64,000 nt of DNA from NCBI RefSeq assembly GCF_014203895.1, contig NZ_JACHJY010000016.1:1-64000 (forward strand), given 5' to 3'. The translations under genes were made by a program, and so were the position numbers. The stretch comes from Streptomyces nymphaeiformis. GTDB taxonomy: Bacteria; Actinomycetota; Actinomycetes; Streptomycetales; Streptomycetaceae. Positions 33,514-42,333 of the stretch are shown here, one piece after another. How positions within the stretch are numbered: position 1 is the first letter of the stretch; every line of letters starts with the position of its first letter. Below the pieces are notes generated by a model. It searched no databases. It saw only the letters and a program-made list of their open reading frames with translations, and had not been told where the DNA came from.

Positions 33514-35268
33514 TTACAGCGCCGGGTGGGCGTTCTTCAGGAGTTCCTGGAACTGGGCCGAGAACCACTGGCCAGAGAGCGGGGCGTTCGGCAGCGCGCC
33601 CGACATGCTGTTCCCGTTGCGGACGTTGCCCGTGTACGTCGGGTCGCACATCCGGTCGAAGCCCTTGCCCTCGTTGTTCGGGATCTCCTGGGAGGCGCCG
33701 TCGGACTCGCCCGGGGGCTTCATCCAGACGTACGCGTCGATGCCCGCGGCCGGAGCCGCCTGGGGCCGTTCGCCGAGGCCCGCACCGGACTGGTTGCACC
33801 AGTTGCCGGGGTTGAAGCGCCGGTCGTAGCGGCCGCCGTCGACGTACGTGTCGACGCTGGTCGTCGCGCCAGGACCGGTGGGCCGCGCGGTGCCGCCCCA
33901 GCCGTTGCGGGAGGTGTCGATCAGCATGCCGATGTTGCCGTCGAAACCGAGCGAGACGAGTTTGGTGCGCATGGCCTGGGCGTACGACAGCTCGTCGGTG
34001 TACCGGTTCCAGTCGACCCACTTGGACTGGCGTACGGAGACGCCGTTCACGCTGTCGCCGATCGTGAAGTGGTCCTCCTTGAGGGCGCTGTAGTTGGCGG
34101 TGTTGACGATGAAGCCGTGCACGTTGGAGAGGGTCGAGCCCTCGGCGGTGGCGGCCTGCTTGAACAGTTCGGCGGAGGCGCCGAAGTTGTCGTCCCAGCC
34201 GAGCCAGCCGTGGTGGCCGGCGTCGACGTAGTTGTAGACGTTGGCGATCGCGCCGAGCTTCTTGAGCGCGTATCCGACGCCGGTGATGTAGTTGCCGTTC
34301 GCCTTCATGACGTCGCAGTTCGGGGTGGCCGTGGGACGCCCGGAGACGTTGGTGACCAGGTTGGGCAGCGAGTCGATCTCGACCGTGGTGACGATCCGCA
34401 GCCCCGCGTACTTGGAGTCGGCGAGGATCGCGGCGATCGGGTCGATGTACTCGGTCTTGTAGCGGCCGATCTCCGTCGGGCCGAGCTCGCCGTTGGAGGC
34501 GAGGGCGGCGCAGTCGCGGCCCGGAAGGTCGTAGATGACCAGCTGGACGACGAGCTCGCCGGAGCCCTTCTGCTTCAGGGCCTCGTCGAGGTGGGCGCGC
34601 AGGCCCATGGAGGTGCCGGAACCGTTGACGGCGGCGATGCGGTCCAGCCAGATGCCGGTGGGCTGGTTCGAGACCTTGGTCCCGCCGGGCTCGGCCGCCG
34701 CCTTCGCGGACCACTCGGGATTCACGTACACCTTGGCGCCGGCGTACGGGTTGTCGGCCTTGGTCCCGGCCGGAGGCGTCGTCGGCGGGGTCGTCGGGGG
34801 AGTGGTGGGAGGGGTGGTCGGAGGAGTGGTCGGGGGGTCGGTCGGCTGGGTCGCGGTGTTGCAGGTGACGCCGTTCAGCTTGAAGGTCGCCGGCACGGCG
34901 TTGGTGCCGCTGTACGAGCCGTTGAAACCGAAGGAGGTGGAACCGCCGGTCGTGAGCGCACCGTTGTAGGACATGCTCTTGGCGGTGACGGCGGACCCGG
35001 ACTGGGTGATCGTGGCGTTCCAGCCCTGGGTGACCTGCTGGTTGCCGGCGAAGGACCACTCCAGGGTCCAGGCGGCCACCGGGTCACCGGTGTTGGTGAC
35101 GGTCACGTTGGTGCCGAAGCCGGTGTTCCACTGGTTGGTGATCTGGTAGTCGACCTTGCAGCCGGGGGTGGCGGCGCCGGCGGTGGCGCCGAAGACCGTG
35201 GCGGTGGCGCCGGTCGCGGTGACGAGGCCGAGGGCCGCCAGGAGGGCGGTGCGGCTGGTGCGGCTCAT
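33514..35268 (-). CDS. Secreted CBM2-GH6 cellulase (cellobiohydrolase type)
   Basis: 584 residues. Signal peptide about 1-33; cellulose-binding CBM2 about 37-136 (Cys37 and Cys136 likely disulfide); a Thr-Pro linker of (TTPP) repeats about 143-167; GH6 domain about 172-584. GH6 signatures: YDLPGRDC (246-253), the acid Asp299 in TVEIDSLPN, and WMKPPGESDG. Length and loops fit the exocellulase Cel6B type, which releases cellobiose from chain ends, rather than short endoglucanases. It starts 16 bases after the GH5 stop and so is likely co-transcribed with GH5 from the CebR-box region. Confidence 0.93.
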   Translation of the reverse strand: MSRTSRTALLAALGLVTATGATATVFGATAGAATPGCKVDYQITNQWNTGFGTNVTVTNTGDPVAAWTLEWSFAGNQQVTQGWNATITQSGSAVTAKSMSYNGALTTGGSTSFGFNGSYSGTNAVPATFKLNGVTCNTATQPTDPPTTPPTTPPTTPPTTPPTTPPAGTKADNPYAGAKVYVNPEWSAKAAAEPGGTKVSNQPTGIWLDRIAAVNGSGTSMGLRAHLDEALKQKGSGELVVQLVIYDLPGRDCAALASNGELGPTEIGRYKTEYIDPIAAILADSKYAGLRIVTTVEIDSLPNLVTNVSGRPTATPNCDVMKANGNYITGVGYALKKLGAIANVYNYVDAGHHGWLGWDDNFGASAELFKQAATAEGSTLSNVHGFIVNTANYSALKEDHFTIGDSVNGVSVRQSKWVDWNRYTDELSYAQAMRTKLVSLGFDGNIGMLIDTSRNGWGGTARPTGPGATTSVDTYVDGGRYDRRFNPGNWCNQSGAGLGERPQAAPAAGIDAYVWMKPPGESDGASQEIPNNEGKGFDRMCDPTYTGNVRNGNSMSGALPNAPLSGQWFSAQFQELLKNAHPAL

Positions 35269-35284
35269 GAGTCGGGGGTTCCTC

Positions 35285-36820
35285 TCAGGGGGTGAGGGCG
35301 CGCAGGTGGTCGCGCAGCCCGATGCCGAAAGCGGTGGGGGTTCCGTCGTACGAGGTGATCAGCGCGGGACCGGACCCGCAGTTCCAGGTGTTCCAGGTCC
35401 AGCCCAGGTACGAGAGGCCGCGGTCGTCGAACCACTTCATGACGCGGTCGACGAACGCGTGGGCGCAGGTGTTCTCGCCGATCTCGCCCGCGAGGAGGGG
35501 TACGTGGGCGGCCACGGGGGCGAGGGTGTTGTTCCAGCACGTCTCGTCGGAACAGGTGTTGAAGTTGTAGACGTGCCAGGCGGCGGCCAGATTGCCCGCC
35601 GGGTCCGTGGGGCGGTACGTGAGCCACTGGCTGAGGTCGTTGGAGTACGCCAGGCCCGGGACGAGGACGAGGTTCTTCGCCCCCGTGGTACGGACGGCGT
35701 CCACCAGGTCCTGCATGCCGGCGACCTCGTAGCCGATGCCGGGGCAGGCGCCGCCGTCGCGCCAGCAGGTCCAGGCCTGCGTGGCGGTGGAGGTCGCCCG
35801 GTCCGGATAGGGCTCGTTGAACAGGTCGAAGACGACCCGCTTGTCGTTCTTGAAGGTGTCCGCGACCGAGGTCCAGAAGGCCGGGGTGTACTGGGCGTCC
35901 GGCATCGGTTTCTGGCAGGAGGCGTGCACGTCGGAGCAGCCGGACGAGTTCCCGGTGTACTGGCCGTGGGTCCAGTGCAGTTCGACCACGGGGGTCATGC
36001 CGTGGGCGAGCACCTTGGCCACCAGGTCCTTGACGGCGGCGATGTAGTTCGCGCCGCGGTATTCGGGCTTGATGTTGTCGAGGCCGAGCCAGCACTCCTC
36101 GTTGAGGGGGATGCGGACGGTGTTGGCCTTCCAGTCGGCGATCGCCTTGACGGACGCGTCGTCGACGGGACCGTCCCAGATGCCGTAGCCCTGGACGCAC
36201 ATGAACTCGCCGCCGGAGCGGTTGACGCCGAGGAGTCGGCGGGTGGCGCCGTTCTGGTCGGTGAACCTGTTGCCGGAGACGCTCAGTTCGGGCGCGCCGG
36301 TGGCGGGGGTCGGGGGTGTCGTCGGCGGCGTGGTCGGGGGAGTGGTGGGCGTGGTCGTCGGGGTCGTCGGGGTGGTCGGAGTGGGGGTCGGTGTCGGCCC
36401 GTCCGCGGTGCAGGGCGTTCCGTTGAGCGTGAACGCGGTGGGTGCCGTGTTGGTGCCCGTCCAGGAGGCGATGAAGCCGCCCGAGACCTTCGCGCCCGTA
36501 CCGAGCGCGCCGTTCCAGCTCTCGTTGACGACCGTGACGGACGCCCCGGACTGGGACCACTTGCCGCCCCAGCCCTGACTGATCACCTGGCCGGCCGGTA
36601 AGTCGAAGCCGAGGCTCCACCCGGTCAGCGCGGCACTGTTGTTGGTGAGGGTCACGGCACCCTGGTAGCCGCCGGCCCACTGGCCGACGACCGAGTACTC
36701 CACCGTGCAGACGGGTGCGGCCGAGGCTCCGGCGGCCGTACCCACGACGGCGAGAGCGGTGCTCGCCATCGTGAGCGCCGCTCCTGCGAGCAGCGCGGAA
36801 AGGCGTGGGGGATGTCGCAT
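35285..36820 (-). CDS. Secreted CBM2-GH5 endoglucanase
   Basis: 511 residues. Signal peptide about 1-35, CBM2 about 38-137, Thr/Pro linker about 141-174, GH5 domain about 177-511. The acid/base Glu336 lies in FDLFNEP and the nucleophile is probably Glu446 in LLAGEIGEN. GH5 endoglucanases cut internal beta-1,4 bonds, generating ends for the GH6 and GH48 enzymes nearby. ATG 36820 is set by the signal peptide; open frame continues upstream through the regulatory region. First gene of the GH5-GH6 unit, divergent from GH48. Confidence 0.93.
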   Translation of the reverse strand: MRHPPRLSALLAGAALTMASTALAVVGTAAGASAAPVCTVEYSVVGQWAGGYQGAVTLTNNSAALTGWSLGFDLPAGQVISQGWGGKWSQSGASVTVVNESWNGALGTGAKVSGGFIASWTGTNTAPTAFTLNGTPCTADGPTPTPTPTTPTTPTTTPTTPPTTPPTTPPTPATGAPELSVSGNRFTDQNGATRRLLGVNRSGGEFMCVQGYGIWDGPVDDASVKAIADWKANTVRIPLNEECWLGLDNIKPEYRGANYIAAVKDLVAKVLAHGMTPVVELHWTHGQYTGNSSGCSDVHASCQKPMPDAQYTPAFWTSVADTFKNDKRVVFDLFNEPYPDRATSTATQAWTCWRDGGACPGIGYEVAGMQDLVDAVRTTGAKNLVLVPGLAYSNDLSQWLTYRPTDPAGNLAAAWHVYNFNTCSDETCWNNTLAPVAAHVPLLAGEIGENTCAHAFVDRVMKWFDDRGLSYLGWTWNTWNCGSGPALITSYDGTPTAFGIGLRDHLRALTP

Positions 36821-36869
36821 GAGCGAGTCCTCACAGCGAGGGCACACCCCTGACGGTGTGCCGACTGGA

Positions 36870-36883
36870 TGGAATCGCTCCCA
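36870..36883. promoter_or_regulatory. Degenerate CebR box before the GH5 gene
   Basis: TGGAATCGCTCCCA matches the CebR box at 12 of 14 positions, the right half being perfect. It lies 50 bases upstream of the GH5 start. Confidence 0.6.
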
Positions 36884-37003
36884 CTGGGTCGGGCAGACCG
36901 TAGCGTCAACAGCCGCCAAGGAAAAGAGGAGTTGGGTAAATTCCCCGGCTTTTGGCTTCGACTTCCTCACACACCTTGACGGCAGGGGACCCCAACTGCA
37001 CAG

Positions 37004-37017
37004 TGGGAGCGCTCCCA
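37004..37017. promoter_or_regulatory. CebR operator between GH5 and GH48 genes
   Basis: A perfect TGGGAGCGCTCCCA palindrome, 90 bases before the GH48 start and 184 before GH5. With the degenerate box at 36870 it could control both divergent cellulase transcripts. Confidence 0.87.
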
Positions 37018-37106
37018 CTGGTTCACGGCTTGACCGTCACACGTCGCACCGTCGCACTTCGAGCTCTTCGCACCCCCACCTCCCGAGCCGCGAGGAGAAC
37101 CACCGC

Positions 37107-40025
37107 ATGGCACGACTCCGACCGAGAACGCGCCCGCGCCGGCAACTGACCGCCCTGGCCGCCGCGCTCTCCCTCCCCCTCCCCCTCGGCCTCACCGCCG
37201 TCGGCGCCACCACGGCCCAGGCCGCCGCCGTCCAGTGCAGCGTCGACTACAAGACCAACGACTGGGGTTCGGGCTTCACCGCCGAACTCACGCTCACCAA
37301 CCGGGCCGCCGAGCCCCTGAACGGCTGGACGCTCACGTACTCCTACGCCGGCGACCAGAAGCTCACCAACGGCTGGAACGGCGTCTGGTCGCAGTCCGGC
37401 AAGAACGTCACGGTGACCAACGCGTCCTGGAACGGCACCCTCGCCGCGGGCGCCGCCGCCACCACCGGCGCCCAGTTCACCTACAGCGGGGCCAACGCCG
37501 CCCCCACCGGCTTCGCCGTCAACGGCACCACCTGCGCCGGCGCCCACCAGCCCCCGGTCGCGGTCCTGACCAGCCCGGCCCCGGGAGCCGTCTACACGGA
37601 GGGCGACGCGGTGCCGCTCGCCGCGACCGCCGCCGCGGCCGACAGCGCCACCGTGAGCAAGGTGGAGTTCTACAGCGACACCACCCTCCTCGGCACCGAC
37701 ACCACCGCGCCCTTCACCTACAGCGCGAGCGGTCTCGCCACCGGCGCCCACTCCCTCTACGCCAAGGCCTACGACAGCCTCGGCGCCTCCGCCGAGTCCG
37801 CCCCCGTCGGCATCACCGTCGCCGCCGGACCCGCGCTCGTCGCCACCCCGAGCCGGCTCGGCGTACGCCAGGGCAGCACCGGCACCTTCGACCTGAAGCT
37901 CTCCACCGCCCCCACCGCCAACGTCACGGTGAGCATCGCCCGTACCTCCGGCAACACCAACCTCACCGCAACCCCGGCGAGCCTCACCTTCACCCCGGCG
38001 AACTGGAACACCGCCCAGAAGGTGACCGTCGCCGCCGCGGCCACCGGCACCGGCTCCGCCGTCTTCACCGCGGCCGCCCCCGGTCACGCCAAGGCCGAGG
38101 TCACCGTCACCCAGCTGGCCGCGGACTCCACGTACGACGCCCGCTTCCTCGACCTCCACGGGAAGATCACCAACCCGGCCAACGGCTACTTCTCGCCCGA
38201 GGGCATCCCGTACCACTCCGTGGAGACCCTGATCGTCGAGGCGCCCGACCAGGGGCACGAGACGACCTCGGAGGCGTACAGCTACCTCATCTGGCTCCAG
38301 GCCATGTACGGCAAGATCACCGGAGACTGGAGCAAGTTCAACGGCGCCTGGGAGACCATGGAGAAATTCATGATCCCGACCCACGCCGACCAGCCCACCA
38401 CCTCCTCCTACAACGCCTCCAAGCCGGCCACGTACGCCCCCGAGTGGGACCTCCCCTCGCAGTACCCGGCGAAGCTCGACTCCGGCGCGACCTCCGGCTC
38501 CGACCCGATCGCCGCCGAGCTGAAGAGCGCCTACGGCACCGACGACATCTACGGCATGCACTGGATCCAGGACGTCGACAACGTCTACGGCTACGGCAAC
38601 GGGCCCGGGAAGTGCTCCGCCGGACCGACGGCGACCGGCCCCTCGTACATCAACACCTTCCAGCGCGGCCCGCAGGAGTCCGTCTGGGAGACCGTCACCC
38701 ACCCCACCTGCGACAACTTCTCCTTCGGCGGGAAGAACGGCTACCTGGACCTCTTCACCGGGGACTCCTCCTACGCCAAGCAGTGGAAGTACACCGACGC
38801 CCCCGACGCCGACGCCCGCGCCGTCCAGGCCGCCTACTGGGCCGACCTCTGGGCCAAGGAGCAGGGCAAGGGCGCCCAGGTCGCCACGACCGTCGGCAAG
38901 GCCGCCAAGATGGGCGACTACCTGCGGTACGCGATGTTCGACAAGTACTTCAAGAAGGTCGGGAACTGCGTCGGACCGACCGCCTGCCCGGCCGGCACCG
39001 GCAAGGACAGCGCCCACTACCTGCTGTCCTGGTACTACGCCTGGGGCGGTGCCACCGACACCTCGGCCGGCTGGTCCTGGCGCATCGGCTCCAGCCACAA
39101 CCACAGCGGCTACCAGAACCCGCTCGCCGCGTACGCCCTCAGCTCCTACGCCCCGCTCAAGCCCAAGTCGACGACGGGCGCGGCGGACTGGGCGACCAGC
39201 CTCGGCCGGCAGCTGGAGTTCTACCGCTGGCTCCAGTCCGACGAGGGGGCCATCGCGGGCGGCGCCACCAACAGCTGGCAGGGGCGGTACGCCACCCCGC
39301 CGGCCGGCACCCCCACCTTCCACGGCATGTACTACGACGAGAAGCCCGTCTACCACGACCCCGCGTCCAACCAGTGGTTCGGCTTCCAGGCCTGGTCCAT
39401 GGAGCGGGTCGCCGAGTACTACCAGCAGACGGGTGACGCCAAGGCGAAGACCGTCCTCGACAAGTGGGTCTCCTGGGCGCTGTCGAAGACCACGATCAAC
39501 CCCGACGGCACCTATCGCGTCCCCTCCACCCTCCAGTGGTCCGGTGCGCCCGACACCTGGAACGCGACGAGCCCCGGCGCCAACGCCGGACTGCACGTCA
39601 CCGTCGCCGACTACACCGACGACGTCGGCGTCGCCGCCGCCTACGCCAAGACGCTCACCTACTACGCCGCCAAGTCGGGGCACGCCGAGGCCAAGCGCGT
39701 CGCCAAGGCCCTCCTCGACGGCATGTGGGACCACCACCAGGACGCCCTGGGCATCGCCGTGCCGGAGACCCGCGCCGACTACAGCCGCTTCGACGACCCC
39801 GTGTACGTGCCGAGCGGCTGGACCGGCACCATGCCGAACGGCGACGCGGTGAACTCCTCGTCGACCTTCGCCTCGATCCGTTCCTTCTACAAGAACGACC
39901 CGGCCTGGCCGAAGGTCGAGGCCTACCTGGCGGGCGGCGCCGCCCCCGTCTTCACCTACCACCGGTTCTGGGCCCAGGCGGACATCGCCCTGGCCATGGG
40001 CTCGTACGCGGAGCTGCTCGAATAA
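37107..40025 (+). CDS. Secreted CBM2-Ig-GH48 processive cellulase
   Basis: 972 residues. Twin-Arg-like basic start and signal peptide about 1-40; CBM2 about 43-143 (Cys44 and Cys143); an Ig-like domain about 149-238 (VEFYSDTTLLGTDTTAPFTY is typical of cellulase Ig modules); a second beta-sandwich about 242-336; GH48 about 340-972. The GH48 catalytic segment HETTSEAYSY (384-393) contains the general acid. GH48 enzymes act from reducing ends and are key exocellulases. The ATG at 37107 follows GAGGAGAA. Divergent from GH5-GH6 across a CebR-box region. Confidence 0.94.
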   Translation: MARLRPRTRPRRQLTALAAALSLPLPLGLTAVGATTAQAAAVQCSVDYKTNDWGSGFTAELTLTNRAAEPLNGWTLTYSYAGDQKLTNGWNGVWSQSGKNVTVTNASWNGTLAAGAAATTGAQFTYSGANAAPTGFAVNGTTCAGAHQPPVAVLTSPAPGAVYTEGDAVPLAATAAAADSATVSKVEFYSDTTLLGTDTTAPFTYSASGLATGAHSLYAKAYDSLGASAESAPVGITVAAGPALVATPSRLGVRQGSTGTFDLKLSTAPTANVTVSIARTSGNTNLTATPASLTFTPANWNTAQKVTVAAAATGTGSAVFTAAAPGHAKAEVTVTQLAADSTYDARFLDLHGKITNPANGYFSPEGIPYHSVETLIVEAPDQGHETTSEAYSYLIWLQAMYGKITGDWSKFNGAWETMEKFMIPTHADQPTTSSYNASKPATYAPEWDLPSQYPAKLDSGATSGSDPIAAELKSAYGTDDIYGMHWIQDVDNVYGYGNGPGKCSAGPTATGPSYINTFQRGPQESVWETVTHPTCDNFSFGGKNGYLDLFTGDSSYAKQWKYTDAPDADARAVQAAYWADLWAKEQGKGAQVATTVGKAAKMGDYLRYAMFDKYFKKVGNCVGPTACPAGTGKDSAHYLLSWYYAWGGATDTSAGWSWRIGSSHNHSGYQNPLAAYALSSYAPLKPKSTTGAADWATSLGRQLEFYRWLQSDEGAIAGGATNSWQGRYATPPAGTPTFHGMYYDEKPVYHDPASNQWFGFQAWSMERVAEYYQQTGDAKAKTVLDKWVSWALSKTTINPDGTYRVPSTLQWSGAPDTWNATSPGANAGLHVTVADYTDDVGVAAAYAKTLTYYAAKSGHAEAKRVAKALLDGMWDHHQDALGIAVPETRADYSRFDDPVYVPSGWTGTMPNGDAVNSSSTFASIRSFYKNDPAWPKVEAYLAGGAAPVFTYHRFWAQADIALAMGSYAELLE

Positions 40026-40061
40026 CGGCCCGCCCCGCGAGAGCGGGCTCCGCGTACGACG

Positions 40062-40099
40062 AGGCCGGGCGGCCCCCCACTCGGGGGTCCGCCCGGCCT
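40062..40099. terminator. Hairpin terminator after the GH48 gene
   Basis: AGGCCGGGCGG (40062-40072) pairs with CCGCCCGGCCT (40089-40099); an inner CCCCC/GGGGG extends the stem past one mismatch. It separates convergent genes. Confidence 0.78.
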
Positions 40100-40117
40100 T
40101 CGGGCACGACGGGATCG

Positions 40118-41227
40118 TCAGCTCGGCGTGCCGACCTCCTCCACGCCCAGGTACATGACCGAGGGGCGGACCGGGTTGAAGGCGATGGCGGACACGCCGT
40201 CGAAGGCGTTGTGGGTCTTGGTGATCACGCCGGTGCCCGCGTCGAGGCGGAACAGGTCGGTGCCGTAGCCCATGAAGTACGTGCCGTACTCGAAGTGGAG
40301 CACGTTCGGGTCGGACGGGCTCGGGGCGAGCAGGGTGCTGTTGGTCAGCTTGTGCTCGGCCGTGTCGTCGAGGATCTTCGCGAAGGTACGGCCGCCGTCC
40401 GCCGAGCGGAACAGGTGGCGACCCTCGTTGCCCGAGCCCGGGACCGCCTCGGCGAGGTCGACGCCGATGCCGTAGACGACCGAGGGGTCCGCGGGGGAGA
40501 CGGCCGTCCCGAACAGGTTCGCGGGGCCGGAGGACAGGCCGGTGGAGGCGGTCCAGGTCGCGCCGCCGTCGGTGGTCACCGCGCCGCCGCGGACCATGGC
40601 GCCGGCGACGGCGTGGTCCGGGTCGGTCGGGTCGAAGGTCACGGAGTAGACGCCGGTGCCCTCGGGGAACGCCGGGGTGCCGGTGACGGTCCAGGTGGCG
40701 CCGGCGTTCCGGGAGTCGTAGAGCCGGCCGTCGCCGCCCGCGAGGCGGACGTGCGCGGGGTCGACCGGGTCCGTGCCGAGGCCCACGACGGCTGCGACCG
40801 GGGCCGTGAGGCGCGTGACGGTGGTGCCGTCGACGCGGGCGAGGTAGCCGCCGTTGGGCTCCCACGCGAAGGCGCGGGTCCCGGTGCCGGCGGTGAGCCG
40901 GGCGGATTCGCTGCCCAGCGTGGCGGCGTGGGTCCAGGAGCAGCCCGCGTCGGTGGAGCGCTGGAGCTCGCTGTTGCGGGTGGCGAGGAGCGTGTTCCCG
41001 GCGCCGAGGGCGACCAGGCCGTGCGTGTAGCTGACGGGCTTGAGCGTGCCGCTCGTGCCGGCGAGGTTCGCTCCTTCGTCCGTGGTGAAGGTGACCGCAC
41101 CGTCGCCGACGACACGGTTGCAGGTCGGGACGGTCCAGGCGGTGGTCGTCGCCGCGGTGGCGGAGGACGGATGGGCGAGGGCGAGGGCAGCGGCGGCCGT
41201 GATGACGGCGGTACCGGCTCGCTTCAT
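40118..41227 (-). CDS. Secreted beta-propeller protein, dispase autolysis-inducing protein (DAIP)-like
   Basis: 369 residues, signal peptide about 1-26 (ending SSATA). The mature protein carries Asp-box repeats: STDAGCSWT, SRNAGATWT, TTDGGATWT, SADGGRTF, spaced as blades of a propeller, and opens AWTVPTCNRVVGDGAVTFT. This fits, from memory, the DAIP of Streptomyces mobaraensis, a seven-bladed propeller that binds and destabilises neutral metalloproteases. Generic BNR-repeat protein is the fallback. ATG 41227 follows AAGGGAGG. It is divergent from the MerR regulator. Confidence 0.78.
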   Translation of the reverse strand: MKRAGTAVITAAAALALAHPSSATAATTTAWTVPTCNRVVGDGAVTFTTDEGANLAGTSGTLKPVSYTHGLVALGAGNTLLATRNSELQRSTDAGCSWTHAATLGSESARLTAGTGTRAFAWEPNGGYLARVDGTTVTRLTAPVAAVVGLGTDPVDPAHVRLAGGDGRLYDSRNAGATWTVTGTPAFPEGTGVYSVTFDPTDPDHAVAGAMVRGGAVTTDGGATWTASTGLSSGPANLFGTAVSPADPSVVYGIGVDLAEAVPGSGNEGRHLFRSADGGRTFAKILDDTAEHKLTNSTLLAPSPSDPNVLHFEYGTYFMGYGTDLFRLDAGTGVITKTHNAFDGVSAIAFNPVRPSVMYLGVEEVGTPS

Positions 41228-41540
41228 GGTTGCCTCCCTTGTGGGGTGGGGCGCACGAGGCGCTTGTCGATCTTGTTCTATCCGAGAAAGTTGATCTTGT
41301 GCGTCATGATCATTTGCCAAATTTGTTGACTGGAAAGCTTCTTGACGAACGATTTCCTTGAAGGGTCGGTAAAATCGAAAGGAATTCCATGTGGAGTGGA
41401 TGTCTCGAAGGGGTCGGCATCGCGGATCCGGGAGGTCCCGGGCCCGGGCGCCGGGAGACTTGCGGTTGACGCGGCGGCAACTCCTACGGTCTTCGTGTGG
41501 GGCCGGAACAGCCGGTCCCCGGCGAGGGAAGGAAACCGTC
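41228..41540. other. AT-richer divergent region between DAIP-like and MerR genes
   Basis: Markedly AT-rich for this genome at 41265-41390, with GATCTTGT repeated at 41269-41276 and 41293-41300 (24 bases apart) and the palindrome ATGATCAT at 41305-41312. The MerR-type promoter lies at 41460-41490. No coding sequence is apparent. Confidence 0.5.
41460..41490 (+). promoter_or_regulatory. MerR-type promoter with 19-bp spacer and operator dyad
   Basis: TTGCGG (41460-41465) and TACGGT (41485-41490) are separated by 19 bases, the over-long spacing typical of promoters activated by MerR proteins. The spacer region contains the dyad GTTGACGCGGCGGCAAC (41465-41481), of form GTTG-N-CGC-N-GCG-N-CAAC. 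It lies just before the MerR gene, so autoactivation is likely. Confidence 0.65.
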
Positions 41541-42302
41541 ATGGCCTGGTCGATCGCGGATGTGGCCCGGATGTCCGGGGTGACCTCCCGGACTCTGCGG
41601 CACTACGACGAGATCGGCATCCTGGCGCCCGCGTGGACGGCGAGTGACGGGCACCGTCACTACGAGGAGCCCCAGCTGCTGCGACTCCAGCAGATCCTGC
41701 TCATGCGGGAGCTGGACCTCGGTCTGCGCGAGATCCGGGAGGTCCTGGACAGCGGGGCCGACCGCGTGACGGTCCTGCGCGAGCACCACGCCCGGCTGCT
41801 CGCGGAGCAGGACCGGCTCGGCACTCTGGCCCGTACGGTCGCCCGCACCATCGCCGAACTGGAGGAAGGTGAGGACCAGGACATGGTGAAGATCAACCGC
41901 CCCGAGAACCTCTTCGAGGGCTTCCAGCCCGACCCGGAGGTCGAGGCCGAGGCGCGGGAGAAGTGGCCGGAGGCGTACGAGCAGTCCCGGCAGGCGGTCG
42001 AAGGGATGACCCCCGAGGCCGGCGAGCAGTGGCAGCGCGAGGTCACCGCCCAGATGATCCGCTTCGCCGAGCACATGGCGGCCGGCACGCCGGTCAGCGA
42101 CCCCGCGGTCCAGGCCGAGGTGGACGCCCACTACCAGGGCGTCTGCCGCTTCTGGACCCCGTGCGCCGAGGCGTACCGGGGGCTGGCCCGGACCTATGTC
42201 GAGGACCCGCGGTTCCGCGAGAACTTCGACCGGATCGCCGTGGGCCTCGCCGCCTACCAGCAGGAGGCGATGACGGTCTACGCGGAGACCCGGCTGAGCT
42301 GA
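41541..42302 (+). CDS. MerR family regulator, TipAL-like
   Basis: 253 residues, the same length as TipAL. N-terminal MerR HTH (about 2-70: SIADVARMSGVTSRTLRHYD, EIGILAP), a coiled-coil dimer helix (about 75-110), and a TipAS-type ligand domain (about 118-250: HYQGVCRFWTPCAEAYRGLARTYVEDPRF). Cys202 and Cys208 sit where TipAS binds thiopeptides covalently, but which one aligns I cannot say. Such regulators turn on multidrug-response genes. The ATG follows GGGAAGGAAA, and an inducible-type promoter lies directly upstream. Confidence 0.9.
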   Translation: MAWSIADVARMSGVTSRTLRHYDEIGILAPAWTASDGHRHYEEPQLLRLQQILLMRELDLGLREIREVLDSGADRVTVLREHHARLLAEQDRLGTLARTVARTIAELEEGEDQDMVKINRPENLFEGFQPDPEVEAEAREKWPEAYEQSRQAVEGMTPEAGEQWQREVTAQMIRFAEHMAAGTPVSDPAVQAEVDAHYQGVCRFWTPCAEAYRGLARTYVEDPRFRENFDRIAVGLAAYQQEAMTVYAETRLS

Positions 42303-42333
42303 GGCGGGGCGGGGCGGGCGCGTCGACCGCGCG

